From positions 1-46,315 of the forward strand of contig JALHSP010000158.1 of the NCBI GenBank assembly GCA_022865305.1: DNA of 46,315 nt, in the 5' to 3' direction. This stretch comes from Bacteroidales bacterium (GTDB lineage Bacteria; Bacteroidota; Bacteroidia; Bacteroidales; VadinHA17). The notes under the pieces are model-generated. The model ran no database searches, was not told where the DNA came from, and saw nothing but the letters and a program-made list of their open reading frames with translations. Below are positions 25,751-35,128 of the stretch, in pieces (position 1 is the stretch's first letter; each line of letters begins with the position of its first letter). A program made the translations under genes and the position numbers.

Positions 25751-26617
25751 TTATTTGATTAAGACCAAAGCCTCTACAGGCCAATGGTCGGATATGTAGA
25801 TGTTCCGTTCTTTCTTAATTATAGTCCTGTGTCCCAGTACTTTCAGCCCGTCTTTAACGAAAATATAATCTATCCTGCCTGATTGCTGCTTATCACTAAA
25901 ACCGTTAAAAGTATATGCTGGGCCTTCAGGTCTTTTTTCTGAAATAACATAGGAGTCTTTTAAAAGAGGGACGCTTTCGGCAGGACCTGTAAGTATAGCA
26001 TATCCCTTGCTGTCAGGAAGCATATTAAAATCACCTGTGATTATAAACGGAAAGCCTGAAGCTATACTATCAACTTTCGACAGCAACAATTTTGAGCTCA
26101 TAATCCTTGCGGAATCGGAATCGTGCGCAAAATGAGTGTTAAAGTAGAAAATATGGTCATGGGTTTTCTTATCAACCAGCTCCATCCATGTAACAATGCG
26201 GGGCAGGGATGCTCCCCATGCCATCGAACCGGGAATCCCTGGTGTTTCAGAAAGCCAGAAAGTGATTGTTCTGACCATATCGAATCGCTCTTTTTTAAAA
26301 AATATAGGATTCATTTCTCCGGACTTTGCTCCGTCATTGCGTCCCACTCCCACTGAACTGTAATCTGTCAATGCCGAGTCGAGCACCTCATACTGGTGAA
26401 ATAGTACTTCCTGCATTCCAAACAGGTCGGGTTTTTCATTCTTCAAAAAATTACAGATGATTGATGCCCTGTTAGTCCAGGCATTTGCACTGTCGCGCGG
26501 ATTGTCATACCTTACGTTAAATGTGATCACTTTGAGTGCATTCTCATCAGAGTGTTTTGAACAGCAGGTGAATACAAATAAGAAAATGATTAAAAAATAA
26601 GAAAGAGATCTTTTCAT
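25751..26617 (-). CDS. Endonuclease/exonuclease/phosphatase-family lipoprotein
   Basis: From the ATG at 26617 this is 288 residues, with a lipoprotein signal ending FTCCS (C18 or C19). The rest is one EEP domain: VITFNVRYDN, DLFGMQEV (catalytic Glu), NTHFAHDSDSAR, TGDFNM (Asp and Asn) and SDHWPV (Asp-His) at the C-terminus. Such exported enzymes are metal-dependent phosphodiesterases or phosphatases; the substrate (nucleic acid, inositol phosphate or lipid headgroup) is not evident. The upstream start at 26668 is rejected because a leftward -7 box (TATCTTTG, complement of 26635-26642) lies between the two starts. Confidence 0.85.
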   Translation of the reverse strand: MKRSLSYFLIIFLFVFTCCSKHSDENALKVITFNVRYDNPRDSANAWTNRASIICNFLKNEKPDLFGMQEVLFHQYEVLDSALTDYSSVGVGRNDGAKSGEMNPIFFKKERFDMVRTITFWLSETPGIPGSMAWGASLPRIVTWMELVDKKTHDHIFYFNTHFAHDSDSARIMSSKLLLSKVDSIASGFPFIITGDFNMLPDSKGYAILTGPAESVPLLKDSYVISEKRPEGPAYTFNGFSDKQQSGRIDYIFVKDGLKVLGHRTIIKKERNIYISDHWPVEALVLIK

Positions 26618-26769
26618 TTTCAGCAGATTTTTCCCAAAGATAATCAACTGAATATAAATATTAGTCATCCATCATGACTAATAGCCCCGGAAAGGTCATA
26701 AAGCAATTATTTATATATTTGCTGCTAAGGCACGAAGTACCATAAAGTCATTACTTATAATTTATTTTA

Positions 26770-28578
26770 ATGCCTGATATAATCAAGTTATTACCTGATT
26801 CTGTTGCCAACCAGATTGCCGCAGGGGAAGTTATACAAAGGCCTGCTTCCGTTGCAAAGGAGCTTATGGAAAATTCTGTCGATGCATCAGGTAAAAATAT
26901 ACGGATTATTATTAAAGATTCAGGCAAAACATTAATTCAGGTAATCGATGATGGTTCCGGGATGTCGGAGACTGATGCCAGGCTATCGTTTGAACGTCAT
27001 TCCACTTCGAAAATATCATCAGCAAAGGATCTTTTTGCGATCACCACAAAGGGGTTTCGGGGAGAAGCACTGGCGTCTATAGCTGCGGTGTCAATGGTTG
27101 AACTCAAAACACGGAAGGAAGGTAATGAAACAGGAACTCTTGTTATAATAAACGGTTCAAAGGTTGAAGCGCAGGAGCCCTGCAGTTGCCCGGAGGGATC
27201 AAGCTTTTCAGTTAAGAATCTGTTTTACAATATCCCTGCAAGGAGGAAATTCCTGAAATCTGATATTACTGAATTCAGACATATTGTAAATGAATTTCAA
27301 AAGATAGTAATTGCTCATCCGGATATCAGGTTTTCACTTCATCATAATAACAGTGAAATTTACAACCTTGTTCCCGGAAACATCAGGCAAAGGATTATAG
27401 GTGTTTTCGGTAAACCAATCAACCAGGATCTCATCACACTTGAGACTGAAACCAGCCTGATTAAAATAAAAGGATTTATCGGAAAACCTGAAAGTGCACG
27501 ACGGACATACGGTGAACAATTCTTTTTTATCAATAACCGCTTTATGAAGCATCCGTATTTCCATAAAGCAGTTACAGAGGCTTATCAGAATATTCTTCCG
27601 GCAGAAACGATCCCGATATATTTTATCTTCATGGAAGCAGATCCTGCTTCGATAGATATTAACATTCACCCTACAAAGACTGAAATTAAATTTGAGGATG
27701 AAAGATCCATCTGGCATATTCTTATGGCCTCAGTGCGTGAAGCTCTCGGCAGGTTTAATATTGTTCCTTCACTTGACTTTGAAAATGAAGCACTTATCGA
27801 TATCCCCGTAAGAACTTCAAAAGGAATTATCCCTGAGCCTCCCGGCATTGAGATCAATCCACAGTATAATCCTTTTGAGGGAGAAGATCGTTCACATCAT
27901 AAACCGGAATTTATCGAGAAGTTTGAGAGAGAAAATACTGCAAACTGGGAAAGGCTTTATTCTTCCCTTGAAAAAGAAAATGAAAATCCTGTATACACCG
28001 ATAAAATAGAGGAAGAAAAACGAAAATTCTTCCAGATAAAAAACAAATACATCGTTTGCCCGGTCAAATCAGGACTTATGCTCATTGATCAGAAGAGAGC
28101 ACATGAAAGGGTGCTGTTTGAAAGTTATATGGAATGCCTTAGCAGTAACAGATCCATAAGCCAGACTGAAATGTTCCCAGTTTCTGTTGAACTGAATCCT
28201 GCCAACTATCTGGTTCTGAAAGAGATTGAAAATGATTTGAAAATGCTTGGTTTCAATATTGAGTTTTCGGAGAAGAACAAAATTTTAATCAAGGGGCGTC
28301 CGGCAGAAACAAACTCTTCTGATCCTGTTGAGATGCTTGAGATATTAATAGAAACATTTAAAAATACCCAGACTGATCCATCATCCGGTGCGAAAGAAAA
28401 AGTAGCTGTTGCTATGGCGGAAGCATCTGCAATTCCTTATGGCAAGGTGTTGATACAGAGTGAAATGGAAGATCTTTTCGATTCTCTTTTTGCCTGTAAA
28501 GCACCAAATTATTCTCCAAACGGCAAACCTGTAATTAACATTATACCGCTTGAGGAACTTGACAAACGATTTAAATAA
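26770..28578 (+). CDS. mutL: DNA mismatch repair protein MutL
   Basis: This 602-residue GHKL ATPase couples MutS to downstream repair. The N-terminal motifs are complete: NQIAAGEVIQRPASV, ELMENSVDA (E31, N35), DDGSGM (60-65), GFRGEAL (95-101) and NIHPTKTEIKF in the transducer domain. A variable linker (about 345-415) precedes the dimerisation domain. The metal-binding endonuclease motif normally written DQHA(x2)E(x4)E reads DQKRAHERVLFE near residue 440, with Lys where His is usual; the two Glu positions remain. The end, ACKAPNYSPNGKPV then IIPLEELDKRF, is typical of Bacteroidota MutL. A -7 box TATATTTG at 26714-26721 may be part of its promoter. It stands upstream of the rhomboid pair. Confidence 0.96.
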   Translation: MPDIIKLLPDSVANQIAAGEVIQRPASVAKELMENSVDASGKNIRIIIKDSGKTLIQVIDDGSGMSETDARLSFERHSTSKISSAKDLFAITTKGFRGEALASIAAVSMVELKTRKEGNETGTLVIINGSKVEAQEPCSCPEGSSFSVKNLFYNIPARRKFLKSDITEFRHIVNEFQKIVIAHPDIRFSLHHNNSEIYNLVPGNIRQRIIGVFGKPINQDLITLETETSLIKIKGFIGKPESARRTYGEQFFFINNRFMKHPYFHKAVTEAYQNILPAETIPIYFIFMEADPASIDINIHPTKTEIKFEDERSIWHILMASVREALGRFNIVPSLDFENEALIDIPVRTSKGIIPEPPGIEINPQYNPFEGEDRSHHKPEFIEKFERENTANWERLYSSLEKENENPVYTDKIEEEKRKFFQIKNKYIVCPVKSGLMLIDQKRAHERVLFESYMECLSSNRSISQTEMFPVSVELNPANYLVLKEIENDLKMLGFNIEFSEKNKILIKGRPAETNSSDPVEMLEILIETFKNTQTDPSSGAKEKVAVAMAEASAIPYGKVLIQSEMEDLFDSLFACKAPNYSPNGKPVINIIPLEELDKRFK

Positions 28579-28665
28579 TATTTGATGATATTCTTTCCAA
28601 TAGAGAATGAAATTATATTTTTAGCGCAACAATTGAAGAGAATATTTAATAATAACTGATATAAA

Positions 28666-29397
28666 ATGAACGGATACGGAAAAGGTTTTTTCGGACTGCC
28701 TCCGGTAGTTAAAAACTTAATTATCGTCAATGTAATTATGCTTATTGCTTACTATGCTGTTAATGCATTGTTTGACATTGATCTTATCAGGGTCCTGGGT
28801 TTATATTTCCCTAAATCAGAATTGTTTAAACCTTTCCAGATAGTTACTCACCTGTTTATGCACGGAGGATTCTGGCATCTTTTCCTCAATATGTTTGCTC
28901 TTTATATGTTTGGCCAGGTACTGGAATCCGTATGGGGCCCCAAACGTTTCCTGATCTATTATTTTGTTTGTGGTCTGGGCGCTGCATTTACCCATGAGAC
29001 TGTAATATACTTTCAATACCATAAACTGATAACCATGCTTTCTCCTGAACAGTTGAGTGAGGTTTTTGAAAAAGGGTATCAATATGTTCTTGAGGGAAGT
29101 CCGGCAATGAGTAGTCTGCAATCAATTCTTCTTACACCAACAGTAGGGGCATCAGGTGCAGTATTCGGGATCCTGCTTGCATTCGGTGTGCTTTTCCCGA
29201 ATACCCAGCTTATGATTATTTTCCCGCCAATTCCCATCAAGGCAAAATACTTTGTGCTTATCTACGGTGCTATTGAGCTTTACCTTGCCTTTTCACAACC
29301 CGGAAGCAAAATAGCCCATGCTGCGCACCTAGGTGGAATGCTTTTCGGATATTTACTGATAAGGTACTGGCAAAAAACCACTAAAACCCTCTATTGA
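28666..29397 (+). CDS. Rhomboid-family intramembrane serine protease
   Basis: This 243-residue protein has six predicted helices. Catalytic Ser lies in GASGAVFG (about residue 163) and catalytic His in HAAHLGGMLFGY (about 221). The first loop carries the family pattern THLFMHGGFWHLFLNMFALYMFG in two runs, with the conserved His and Asn. A roughly 30-residue insert around 119-150 lies before the catalytic Ser. It cleaves transmembrane segments of substrate proteins in the inner membrane; targets are unknown. Its TGA stop overlaps the ATG of the second rhomboid by one base (TGATG), so the two are translationally coupled and may work as a pair. Confidence 0.92.
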   Translation: MNGYGKGFFGLPPVVKNLIIVNVIMLIAYYAVNALFDIDLIRVLGLYFPKSELFKPFQIVTHLFMHGGFWHLFLNMFALYMFGQVLESVWGPKRFLIYYFVCGLGAAFTHETVIYFQYHKLITMLSPEQLSEVFEKGYQYVLEGSPAMSSLQSILLTPTVGASGAVFGILLAFGVLFPNTQLMIIFPPIPIKAKYFVLIYGAIELYLAFSQPGSKIAHAAHLGGMLFGYLLIRYWQKTTKTLY

Positions 29398-30284
29398 TGG
29401 GAATCTGGGACAATATTAAAGGGACGTTCAGGAGCGGGAGTAATCTTACAAAACTGATATATATAAATATCGCAATATTCCTGCTGATCACAATAGTTGC
29501 CATAATTGGCTTCCTGCTAAATAATCCTGCAATTTCATCATATACCCTTAACCTGTTCTCGGTTCCTTCTTCCTTTAAGTCTTTAATTGCAAGACCGTGG
29601 ACATTAATTACCTACATGTTCACTCATAAAGATATCTGGCATATTCTGTTTAACATGCTGTGGCTTTACTGGTTCGGCAGGATCTTTCTTGAGTACCTCG
29701 ACCAGAGGAAGCTGGTTGCTGTTTACCTTCTCGGAGGTATCTGCGGGGCAGTAGTTTATGTGCTCTCTTTTAATATCTTCCCGGCTTTCAAAGGAGTTGT
29801 TTCTGAATCCGTCGCTATAGGTGCGTCTGCATCGGTTATGGCTGTGGTTATTGCGATTTCAGCATATGTTCCCAATTACGCAATCAATCTGTTTCTTCTT
29901 GGAAGGATAAAGATAAAATATATGGCCCTTGCGATATTTGTGCTGACATCCATAATGGATTTTTCCGTAAACTCCGGAGGTAAACTGGCACATATGGGTG
30001 GCGCTCTTTTCGGATTTCTTTTTACAATTAATCTAAAACAAGGCCGCGATATCGGGAAAGGATTCAACAGAATAATAGATTTTTTCGTAACACTTTTCAA
30101 ACCAAGGAAAAAGCTTAAAGTGACTTACAAAAAACCAGCTACTGATTATGATTATAATAAGATTAAAGCCGAACAACAGGCAAAAATCAACATTATCCTT
30201 GATAAAATCTCGAAGGGTGGTTATGACAGCCTGACAAAAGAGGAAAAAGATACCCTTTTCAAAGAGAGCCAGAAGAAAAATTGA
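29397..30284 (+). CDS. Second rhomboid-family protease with cytoplasmic tail
   Basis: This protein has 295 residues from the ATG at 29397; a TTG three bases earlier is in frame but inferior. Six helices carry MFTHKDIWHILFNMLWLYWFG, the Ser in GASASVMAV (about residue 144; Ala replaces the second Gly of GxSG) and His in LAHMGGALFGF (about 198). So Ser and His are both kept and activity is plausible. After residue about 225 there is a basic cytoplasmic tail ending in KISKGGYDSLTKEEKDTLF, a motif seen in Bacteroidota rhomboids. It is coupled to the upstream rhomboid gene. The EEP-family gene follows 107 bases later. Confidence 0.9.
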   Translation: MGIWDNIKGTFRSGSNLTKLIYINIAIFLLITIVAIIGFLLNNPAISSYTLNLFSVPSSFKSLIARPWTLITYMFTHKDIWHILFNMLWLYWFGRIFLEYLDQRKLVAVYLLGGICGAVVYVLSFNIFPAFKGVVSESVAIGASASVMAVVIAISAYVPNYAINLFLLGRIKIKYMALAIFVLTSIMDFSVNSGGKLAHMGGALFGFLFTINLKQGRDIGKGFNRIIDFFVTLFKPRKKLKVTYKKPATDYDYNKIKAEQQAKINIILDKISKGGYDSLTKEEKDTLFKESQKKN

Positions 30285-30391
30285 TCACCTCAAGAGATAT
30301 ATTAAAACAATTCTGGCATTTGCTGGTCAAAAAACAGTACTCACTGATCCTTTGTTCCCCTGAATACCAGTAATTTCGTATTTTAATATTA

Positions 30392-31477
30392 TTGTTTTTG
30401 AAAAAAATTCTTTATAAGATACTTCTGACGGTAAATGTCTTTTTTGCAATTACTCTTCTGATATCGTACCTGGCAGTCCATATCAGTCCTGAGAATTTTG
30501 TCCTGCCTGCTTTTTTTGGACTTGCCTACCCTTATCTTCTCCTTGTTAATATAGTATTCATTGTAGTCTGGGCTGTATTACTAAAGTATGAGGCTCTGAT
30601 TTCAGTTTTTGTTATAGCCCTTGGATTTACTCATCTCTCGAATTATATTAAGATTGGAAAACCATCGGGGAATAAGGAAGGGACGTTTAAAGTGCTGAGT
30701 TATAACCTGAGGTTGTTCAATTATTTTGAAAAGAAAGGTGTTAATTCAGAAAACAAAGTTCTTTCATTTCTAAATGGGCAGCAACCAGATATCCTTTGTC
30801 TCCAGGAGTTCTTTGTGTTCGGGAATCCTGTTCAGAAAGATCAGGCTGTCAAAACAGCTCTGGGTACCGGGTATTATTCACATATGAAAGTATACGGAAG
30901 CGGGAAAAACCGGTATAACGGGATAGCAACATACAGTAAATACCCGATTGTAAGAAAGGGAGAAATAATACATCCCGGATCATCAAGTCTTTCAATCTTT
31001 ACAGATATTGTTATTGAGAAGGATACCTTCAGGATTTTTAATAACCATTTGCAACCCTTCAGGCTGAAGGGGCTGGAGCGTTCTTTCTTAGAGGAAATGA
31101 CAACCAACGGAGATAATGAAACTCTTGATGAAATTAAAAGCCTTTCGGTCAGTCTTAAAAAGGGATTTGTTCTCAGAGCTATCCAGGCAAGGGCAGTTAA
31201 AGCACAGATAAACCTGTCACCTTACCCGGTGATAGTAGCAGGAGACCTTAATGACACGCCTGTTTCATATTCTTACCGTAAGATCCGTAAAGGATTAAAT
31301 GATTCTTTCGTTAATTCAGGATATGGTGCAGGATTTACTTATAAGGGCAATTACCCTTCAAACAGGATAGATTACATTCTATATGATAATGCCCTTGAAA
31401 GCAGTTACTTTGAAATATTAAAAGTAAAATTCTCCGATCATTATCCTGTTGTGGCATATTTCAGGAAAACCGATTAA
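30392..31477 (+). CDS. Membrane-anchored endonuclease/exonuclease/phosphatase-family protein
   Basis: This protein is about 361 residues. The start is a TTG at 30392 or 30398, since no ATG lies near; LKKILYK begins the charged N-terminus. Three membrane helices (about 8-30, 38-60, 64-84) place an EEP domain outside the cytoplasm: VLSYNLRLFNYF, DILCLQEFF (Glu), NNHLQPF, VAGDLNDTP (Asp, Asn) and SDHYPV at the end. It differs from the gene at 25751 in being anchored by helices rather than lipid. The three-helix plus EEP layout is common in Bacteroidota. The substrate is unknown. Its stop overlaps by four bases the stop of the convergent dehydratase gene. Confidence 0.85.
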   Translation: MFLKKILYKILLTVNVFFAITLLISYLAVHISPENFVLPAFFGLAYPYLLLVNIVFIVVWAVLLKYEALISVFVIALGFTHLSNYIKIGKPSGNKEGTFKVLSYNLRLFNYFEKKGVNSENKVLSFLNGQQPDILCLQEFFVFGNPVQKDQAVKTALGTGYYSHMKVYGSGKNRYNGIATYSKYPIVRKGEIIHPGSSSLSIFTDIVIEKDTFRIFNNHLQPFRLKGLERSFLEEMTTNGDNETLDEIKSLSVSLKKGFVLRAIQARAVKAQINLSPYPVIVAGDLNDTPVSYSYRKIRKGLNDSFVNSGYGAGFTYKGNYPSNRIDYILYDNALESSYFEILKVKFSDHYPVVAYFRKTD

Positions 31478-32418
31478 AATGGCAATTTCCTGAAATCCAC
31501 ATTACCACCGGTGATTATTAATCCTGTCTTTTTCCCTCTGAAGAAATCGGGATTCTCCCTGATAACCGCCAGCACAGTTGCTGAAGAAGGCTCTATGATT
31601 ATTTTCATCCGTTCCCATACCAGAAGCATACATTCAATTATTGAATCTTCCCTGGCTGTAATTATTCTGTCGACACTCTTTGTAATAATGGAAAAAGTTA
31701 ATTCACTGAGAGATGTGAGAAGTCCGTCAGCTATCGTTAAAGGATTTACGGAGGGAGTAAGCTTTCCGGTAGTGAAAGAAATATAAGCATCATTTGCATT
31801 CAGAGGTTCTGCGCCTATTACTAAAATCCTGCCATCAGTACCTTTGACTGCCGTGGCTGTTCCGCTCATCAGTCCGCCGCCTCCAATCGGAGCTACAATA
31901 ATATCAAGATCATTACATTCTTCCAGAAGCTCAATAGCGGCAGTTCCCTGTCCGCAGATGACATTGTAATTATCATAAGGATGCACAAGAGTTGCACCGG
32001 TTTTGCCCATGATGAGTCGGGTTGTGTCTTCGCGTGACTGCAGTGTGGGCTTGCAAAAAGTGATCTCAGCCCCATAGCCTGCTACAGCATTTTTCTTCAC
32101 TGAAGGTGCGGTTTCAGGCATAACAATATATGCCTTAACACCATTCATTCCTGCAGCAAGAGAAAGAGCAGCCGCATGATTTCCTGAAGAATGTGTCACC
32201 ACTCCATTTTTTTTCTCTTTTTCCGATAGTGAGAGAACAGCATTTGTTGCTCCCCTGAACTTAAATGCGCCTACTCTCTGGAAATTCTCACATTTAAAGA
32301 ACAACTCACAGCTGAATATTTTATTTAACTGTTGTGAAGTCAAAACCGGTGTACGGTGAATGAATGGTTTTATCTTTTTATGAGCAGATTGAATATCTGA
32401 TAGGGTTGGAAGGTGCAT
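31474..32418 (-). CDS. Threonine/serine dehydratase or serine racemase (PLP, fold type II)
   Basis: This 314-residue PLP enzyme has the Schiff-base Lys in AFKFRGA (K53), the substrate loop SSGNHA (77-82) and the phosphate-binding GGGGL near 185. It lacks the C-terminal ACT-like regulatory domain of biosynthetic IlvA. It therefore resembles catabolic TdcB/serine racemase-type enzymes, which convert L-threonine or L-serine to 2-oxoacids and ammonia or interconvert serine enantiomers; the choice between them is not decidable from motifs. The gene is alone on its strand, and a possible mobile repeat lies 72 bases upstream of its start. Confidence 0.86.
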   Translation of the reverse strand: MHLPTLSDIQSAHKKIKPFIHRTPVLTSQQLNKIFSCELFFKCENFQRVGAFKFRGATNAVLSLSEKEKKNGVVTHSSGNHAAALSLAAGMNGVKAYIVMPETAPSVKKNAVAGYGAEITFCKPTLQSREDTTRLIMGKTGATLVHPYDNYNVICGQGTAAIELLEECNDLDIIVAPIGGGGLMSGTATAVKGTDGRILVIGAEPLNANDAYISFTTGKLTPSVNPLTIADGLLTSLSELTFSIITKSVDRIITAREDSIIECMLLVWERMKIIIEPSSATVLAVIRENPDFFRGKKTGLIITGGNVDFRKLPF

Positions 32419-32490
32419 CCTTTATTATTTTACCTAAAAGTACAAAAAATGTGATATATGCACGCACACTCAGACTCCTCTCCTATTTTT

Positions 32491-32560
32491 ACCTCACCCC
32501 CTTCTCTCCTGGGAAAAGAGCCTGCCCCGAGCGAAGTCTCGGGGGGCAGGGGGATGAGGT
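32491..32560. repeat. 70-base GC-rich palindromic element (REP/MITE-like)
   Basis: The outer arms are ACCTCACCCCC (32491-32501) and GGGGGATGAGGT (32549-32560), complementary but for one bulged A. Inside, CCCCGAG (32525-32531) pairs with CTCGGGG (32538-32544). The element is far more GC-rich than its surroundings. It sits in the gap between two genes, next to the hppA terminator. This is the build of a dispersed palindromic element. No coding capacity is visible. Confidence 0.7.
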
Positions 32561-32569
32561 CGATAAATA

Positions 32570-32601
32570 AAAAAGCTGCCACATCAGCAGGCAGCTTTTT
32601 A
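32570..32601 (-). terminator. Rho-independent terminator of hppA
   Basis: AGCTGCC (32574-32580) pairs perfectly with GGCAGCT (32590-32596) round a nine-base loop, with A-runs on the left and TTTTT on the right. It lies 18 bases after the hppA stop in the direction of hppA transcription. Its A/T flanks would also work on the other strand. Confidence 0.88.
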
Positions 32602-32618
32602 TATGTAAACACCACAGA

Positions 32619-34910
32619 TTATCCGAAGATGCTGAATGCTACTGTCAGACCTGCAAGGACAACCGATACCATAGACATCAGCTTGATAAGGATATTAAGA
32701 GCCGGGCCGGATGTATCTTTGAAAGGATCACCTACAGTATCACCTACAACAGATGCTTTATGAGGTTCGCTTTTCTTTCCGCCATAGTTGCCTCTTTCAA
32801 TGAATTTCTTTGCATTATCCCATGCACCTCCTGCATTGTTGAGCATGCTGGCAAGCACGAAACCGGCACTCATCCCTCCTGCCAGAAGACCTATGACACC
32901 CGGTACTCCTAATACGACACCAACAATGAGTGGAACTGCTATAGCCATTAAGGAAGGAACCAGCATCTCTTTCTGTGCGCCGGCAGTTGATATTTCAACA
33001 CATTTTGCATATTCCGGTTTCCCTTTCCCTTCCAAAATACCCGGAATTTCACGGAACTGACGTCTTACTTCTTCTACCATTTTGCCGGCAGCACGGCCCA
33101 CTGCTTTCATGCTCATTGAGCTGAAAAGAAATGCCATCATTGCCCCGATAAAAAGACCAGCCAGAAGTACAGGATTAAACAGGGACAGATCATATGCACC
33201 AATAAAATCCTTTATTGTTGCCGTACTAAGGTAAACTGCAACCTGTCCATCCTGAACTGCCGGTACTGTACTATTATAAAATAAAGTATCACCGATCTGT
33301 TTGAATCCGTCCGGAGCTTTATCAGCTACTCTTCCTAGCCATAACCTGATCTCTTCCATATAAGCAGCCATCAGGGCAAGCGCCGTCAGAGCAGCAGAGC
33401 CAATAGCAAAGCCTTTTCCTGTAGCGGCAGTTGTGTTGCCCAGTCCGTCAAGAGCATCAGTTCTTTCCCTGACTTCTTTAGGAAGTTCCGACATTTCGGC
33501 ATTACCTCCGGCATTATCAGCAATCGGGCCGAATGCATCGGTTGCAAGTGTTATGCCAAGAGTTGATAGCATACCGACGGCTGCAAAACCGATCCCATAA
33601 ACACCCATTGCAAAATTCTGGAATCCCCCGGCAAAACCATAAGCAGCAATTATACCTGTCGCAATTGTTACCACAGGGATCCACGTTGATAACATTCCTA
33701 CTGACATCCCTTCGATTATAACAGTAGCCGGACCCTGGAGTGCCTGTCTGGCAATGCCCTGGGTAGGCTTATTCCCGTCAGAAGTGAAATATTCAGTTGA
33801 CTGACCGATAATTACACCGGCTAAAAGCCCTGATACTGCTGCACCAAATACACCCCAGGTTATCCAGTTCAATGCAGCCATAACAGCAAGTACTACAAGG
33901 ATAAGTGCGGAACTGCCGCCTGTTCCAAGGAGAAGAGCGCGAAGAAGAACTTTCGGTGTTGCGGATTCTTTTGTCCTGACCATATAAACACCTGCTATTG
34001 AGAGTAGTATCCCTATTGCTGAGACAAGCATTGGGGCAATTATAGCTTTCATCTGGAGATCACCGGTTACAGCCGGTAGTGCTGCACCGAGAGCTGCCGT
34101 GGCCAGGATCGACCCTGCATAAGATTCATAAAGGTCAGCGCCCATACCGGCAACATCTCCAACATTATCTCCAACGTTATCGGCAATCGTGGCAGGGTTG
34201 CGGGGATCGTCCTCAGGAATTCCTGCTTCAACTTTTCCAACAAGGTCAGCACCAACGTCGGCTGCCTTTGTAAAGATACCACCACCTACACGTGCAAAGA
34301 GAGCCTGAGTTGAAGCGCCCATACCGAATGTAAGCATGACTGCAGTAATTTCAATAAGTTTCTGATGTTCTGTAGTACCTGTCTGGACAAAAGTCAGCCC
34401 GAGGAACCTCAGTCCGGTTTCCATATTATCGGGAGTGAATACGAGACCATTAAGTATAAGGAACCATATAGCTATGTCTAAAAGCCCGAATCCAACGACT
34501 ACAAGTCCCATAACAGCACCACTTCGCAAAGCTACCTGGAGTCCTTTGTTCAGTGATTTTGAAGCAGCCCATGCAGTCCTGTTTGAAGCAAACGTTGCAG
34601 TTTTCATACCCAGGTAACCGCAAAGACCAGAGAAAAACCCTCCTGTAAGGAAGGCAACCGGAACAAAAGGATTTTGTATACCAAAATAGGCAAGCACAAA
34701 TAAAAGAACAACAAGAATTATGAACACCTTGCCTACAACGATATACTGACGTTTCAGATAAGCCATTGCACCTTCTCTGACATACGCAGCAATCTCCTTC
34801 ATCTTGTCAGTTCCCTCTTCCTGGGCTTTCATATTTCTGTAAAAAATCCAGGCAAACAACAATGCCATGAGCGCAGAAACCGGTACAATCCAAAAAATAC
34901 TACTAATCAT
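32619..34910 (-). CDS. hppA: Membrane-bound ion-translocating pyrophosphatase
   Basis: This 763-residue protein has about 16 membrane helices. It hydrolyses pyrophosphate and pumps H+ or Na+ across the inner membrane. Signature sequences are DVGADLVGKVEAGIPEDDP (about 216) with NVGDNVGDVAGMGADLYESY (about 245), and DNAGGNAEMSELP (about 463). In GNTTAATGKGFAIGSAAL (about 490) the position that is Lys in K+-independent enzymes is Ala, so a K+-dependent type is predicted, most often Na+-pumping; H+ is possible. A promoter and a terminator bracket the gene, which is therefore probably monocistronic. Confidence 0.95.
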   Translation of the reverse strand: MISSIFWIVPVSALMALLFAWIFYRNMKAQEEGTDKMKEIAAYVREGAMAYLKRQYIVVGKVFIILVVLLFVLAYFGIQNPFVPVAFLTGGFFSGLCGYLGMKTATFASNRTAWAASKSLNKGLQVALRSGAVMGLVVVGFGLLDIAIWFLILNGLVFTPDNMETGLRFLGLTFVQTGTTEHQKLIEITAVMLTFGMGASTQALFARVGGGIFTKAADVGADLVGKVEAGIPEDDPRNPATIADNVGDNVGDVAGMGADLYESYAGSILATAALGAALPAVTGDLQMKAIIAPMLVSAIGILLSIAGVYMVRTKESATPKVLLRALLLGTGGSSALILVVLAVMAALNWITWGVFGAAVSGLLAGVIIGQSTEYFTSDGNKPTQGIARQALQGPATVIIEGMSVGMLSTWIPVVTIATGIIAAYGFAGGFQNFAMGVYGIGFAAVGMLSTLGITLATDAFGPIADNAGGNAEMSELPKEVRERTDALDGLGNTTAATGKGFAIGSAALTALALMAAYMEEIRLWLGRVADKAPDGFKQIGDTLFYNSTVPAVQDGQVAVYLSTATIKDFIGAYDLSLFNPVLLAGLFIGAMMAFLFSSMSMKAVGRAAGKMVEEVRRQFREIPGILEGKGKPEYAKCVEISTAGAQKEMLVPSLMAIAVPLIVGVVLGVPGVIGLLAGGMSAGFVLASMLNNAGGAWDNAKKFIERGNYGGKKSEPHKASVVGDTVGDPFKDTSGPALNILIKLMSMVSVVLAGLTVAFSIFG

Positions 34911-34968
34911 GATATCAGTTTTAAATTAGAAAAACATAAGGTTTAGAAAAGTTAAAAAAATGACGGTA

Positions 34969-34999
34969 CAAAACTATATTAGTTTTTTATTATAGCAAA
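34969..34999 (-). promoter_or_regulatory. Bacteroidota-type promoter of hppA
   Basis: On the minus strand TTTG (34999-34996), nineteen bases, then TAGTTTTG (34976-34969). This is a perfect match to the TTTG-N19/20-TAnnTTTG form. Transcription would start near 34962 and give a leader of about 50 bases before the hppA ATG at 34910. Confidence 0.75.
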
Positions 35000-35128
35000 T
35001 GAAAAAAGAGATTCTTGAAATGGATTGTATATTATTAGAACCATTCTAAATAAAGAGAGTGCTAACAGATTATTGTTTCAGACATTATTCTGATCCAGAA
35101 TGTTAAGGATTTCTGTTAAAAGAATTAA

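Noticed and set aside
26618-26668. Longer start for the EEP-family lipoprotein
   Set aside because: A -7 box lies between the two starts, and the shorter start gives a proper lipoprotein signal.
35086-35100. ATTCTG/CAGAAT hairpin as a terminator after the duplicated unknown protein
   Set aside because: The loop has only three bases, the stem is AT-rich and no T-run follows on the minus strand.
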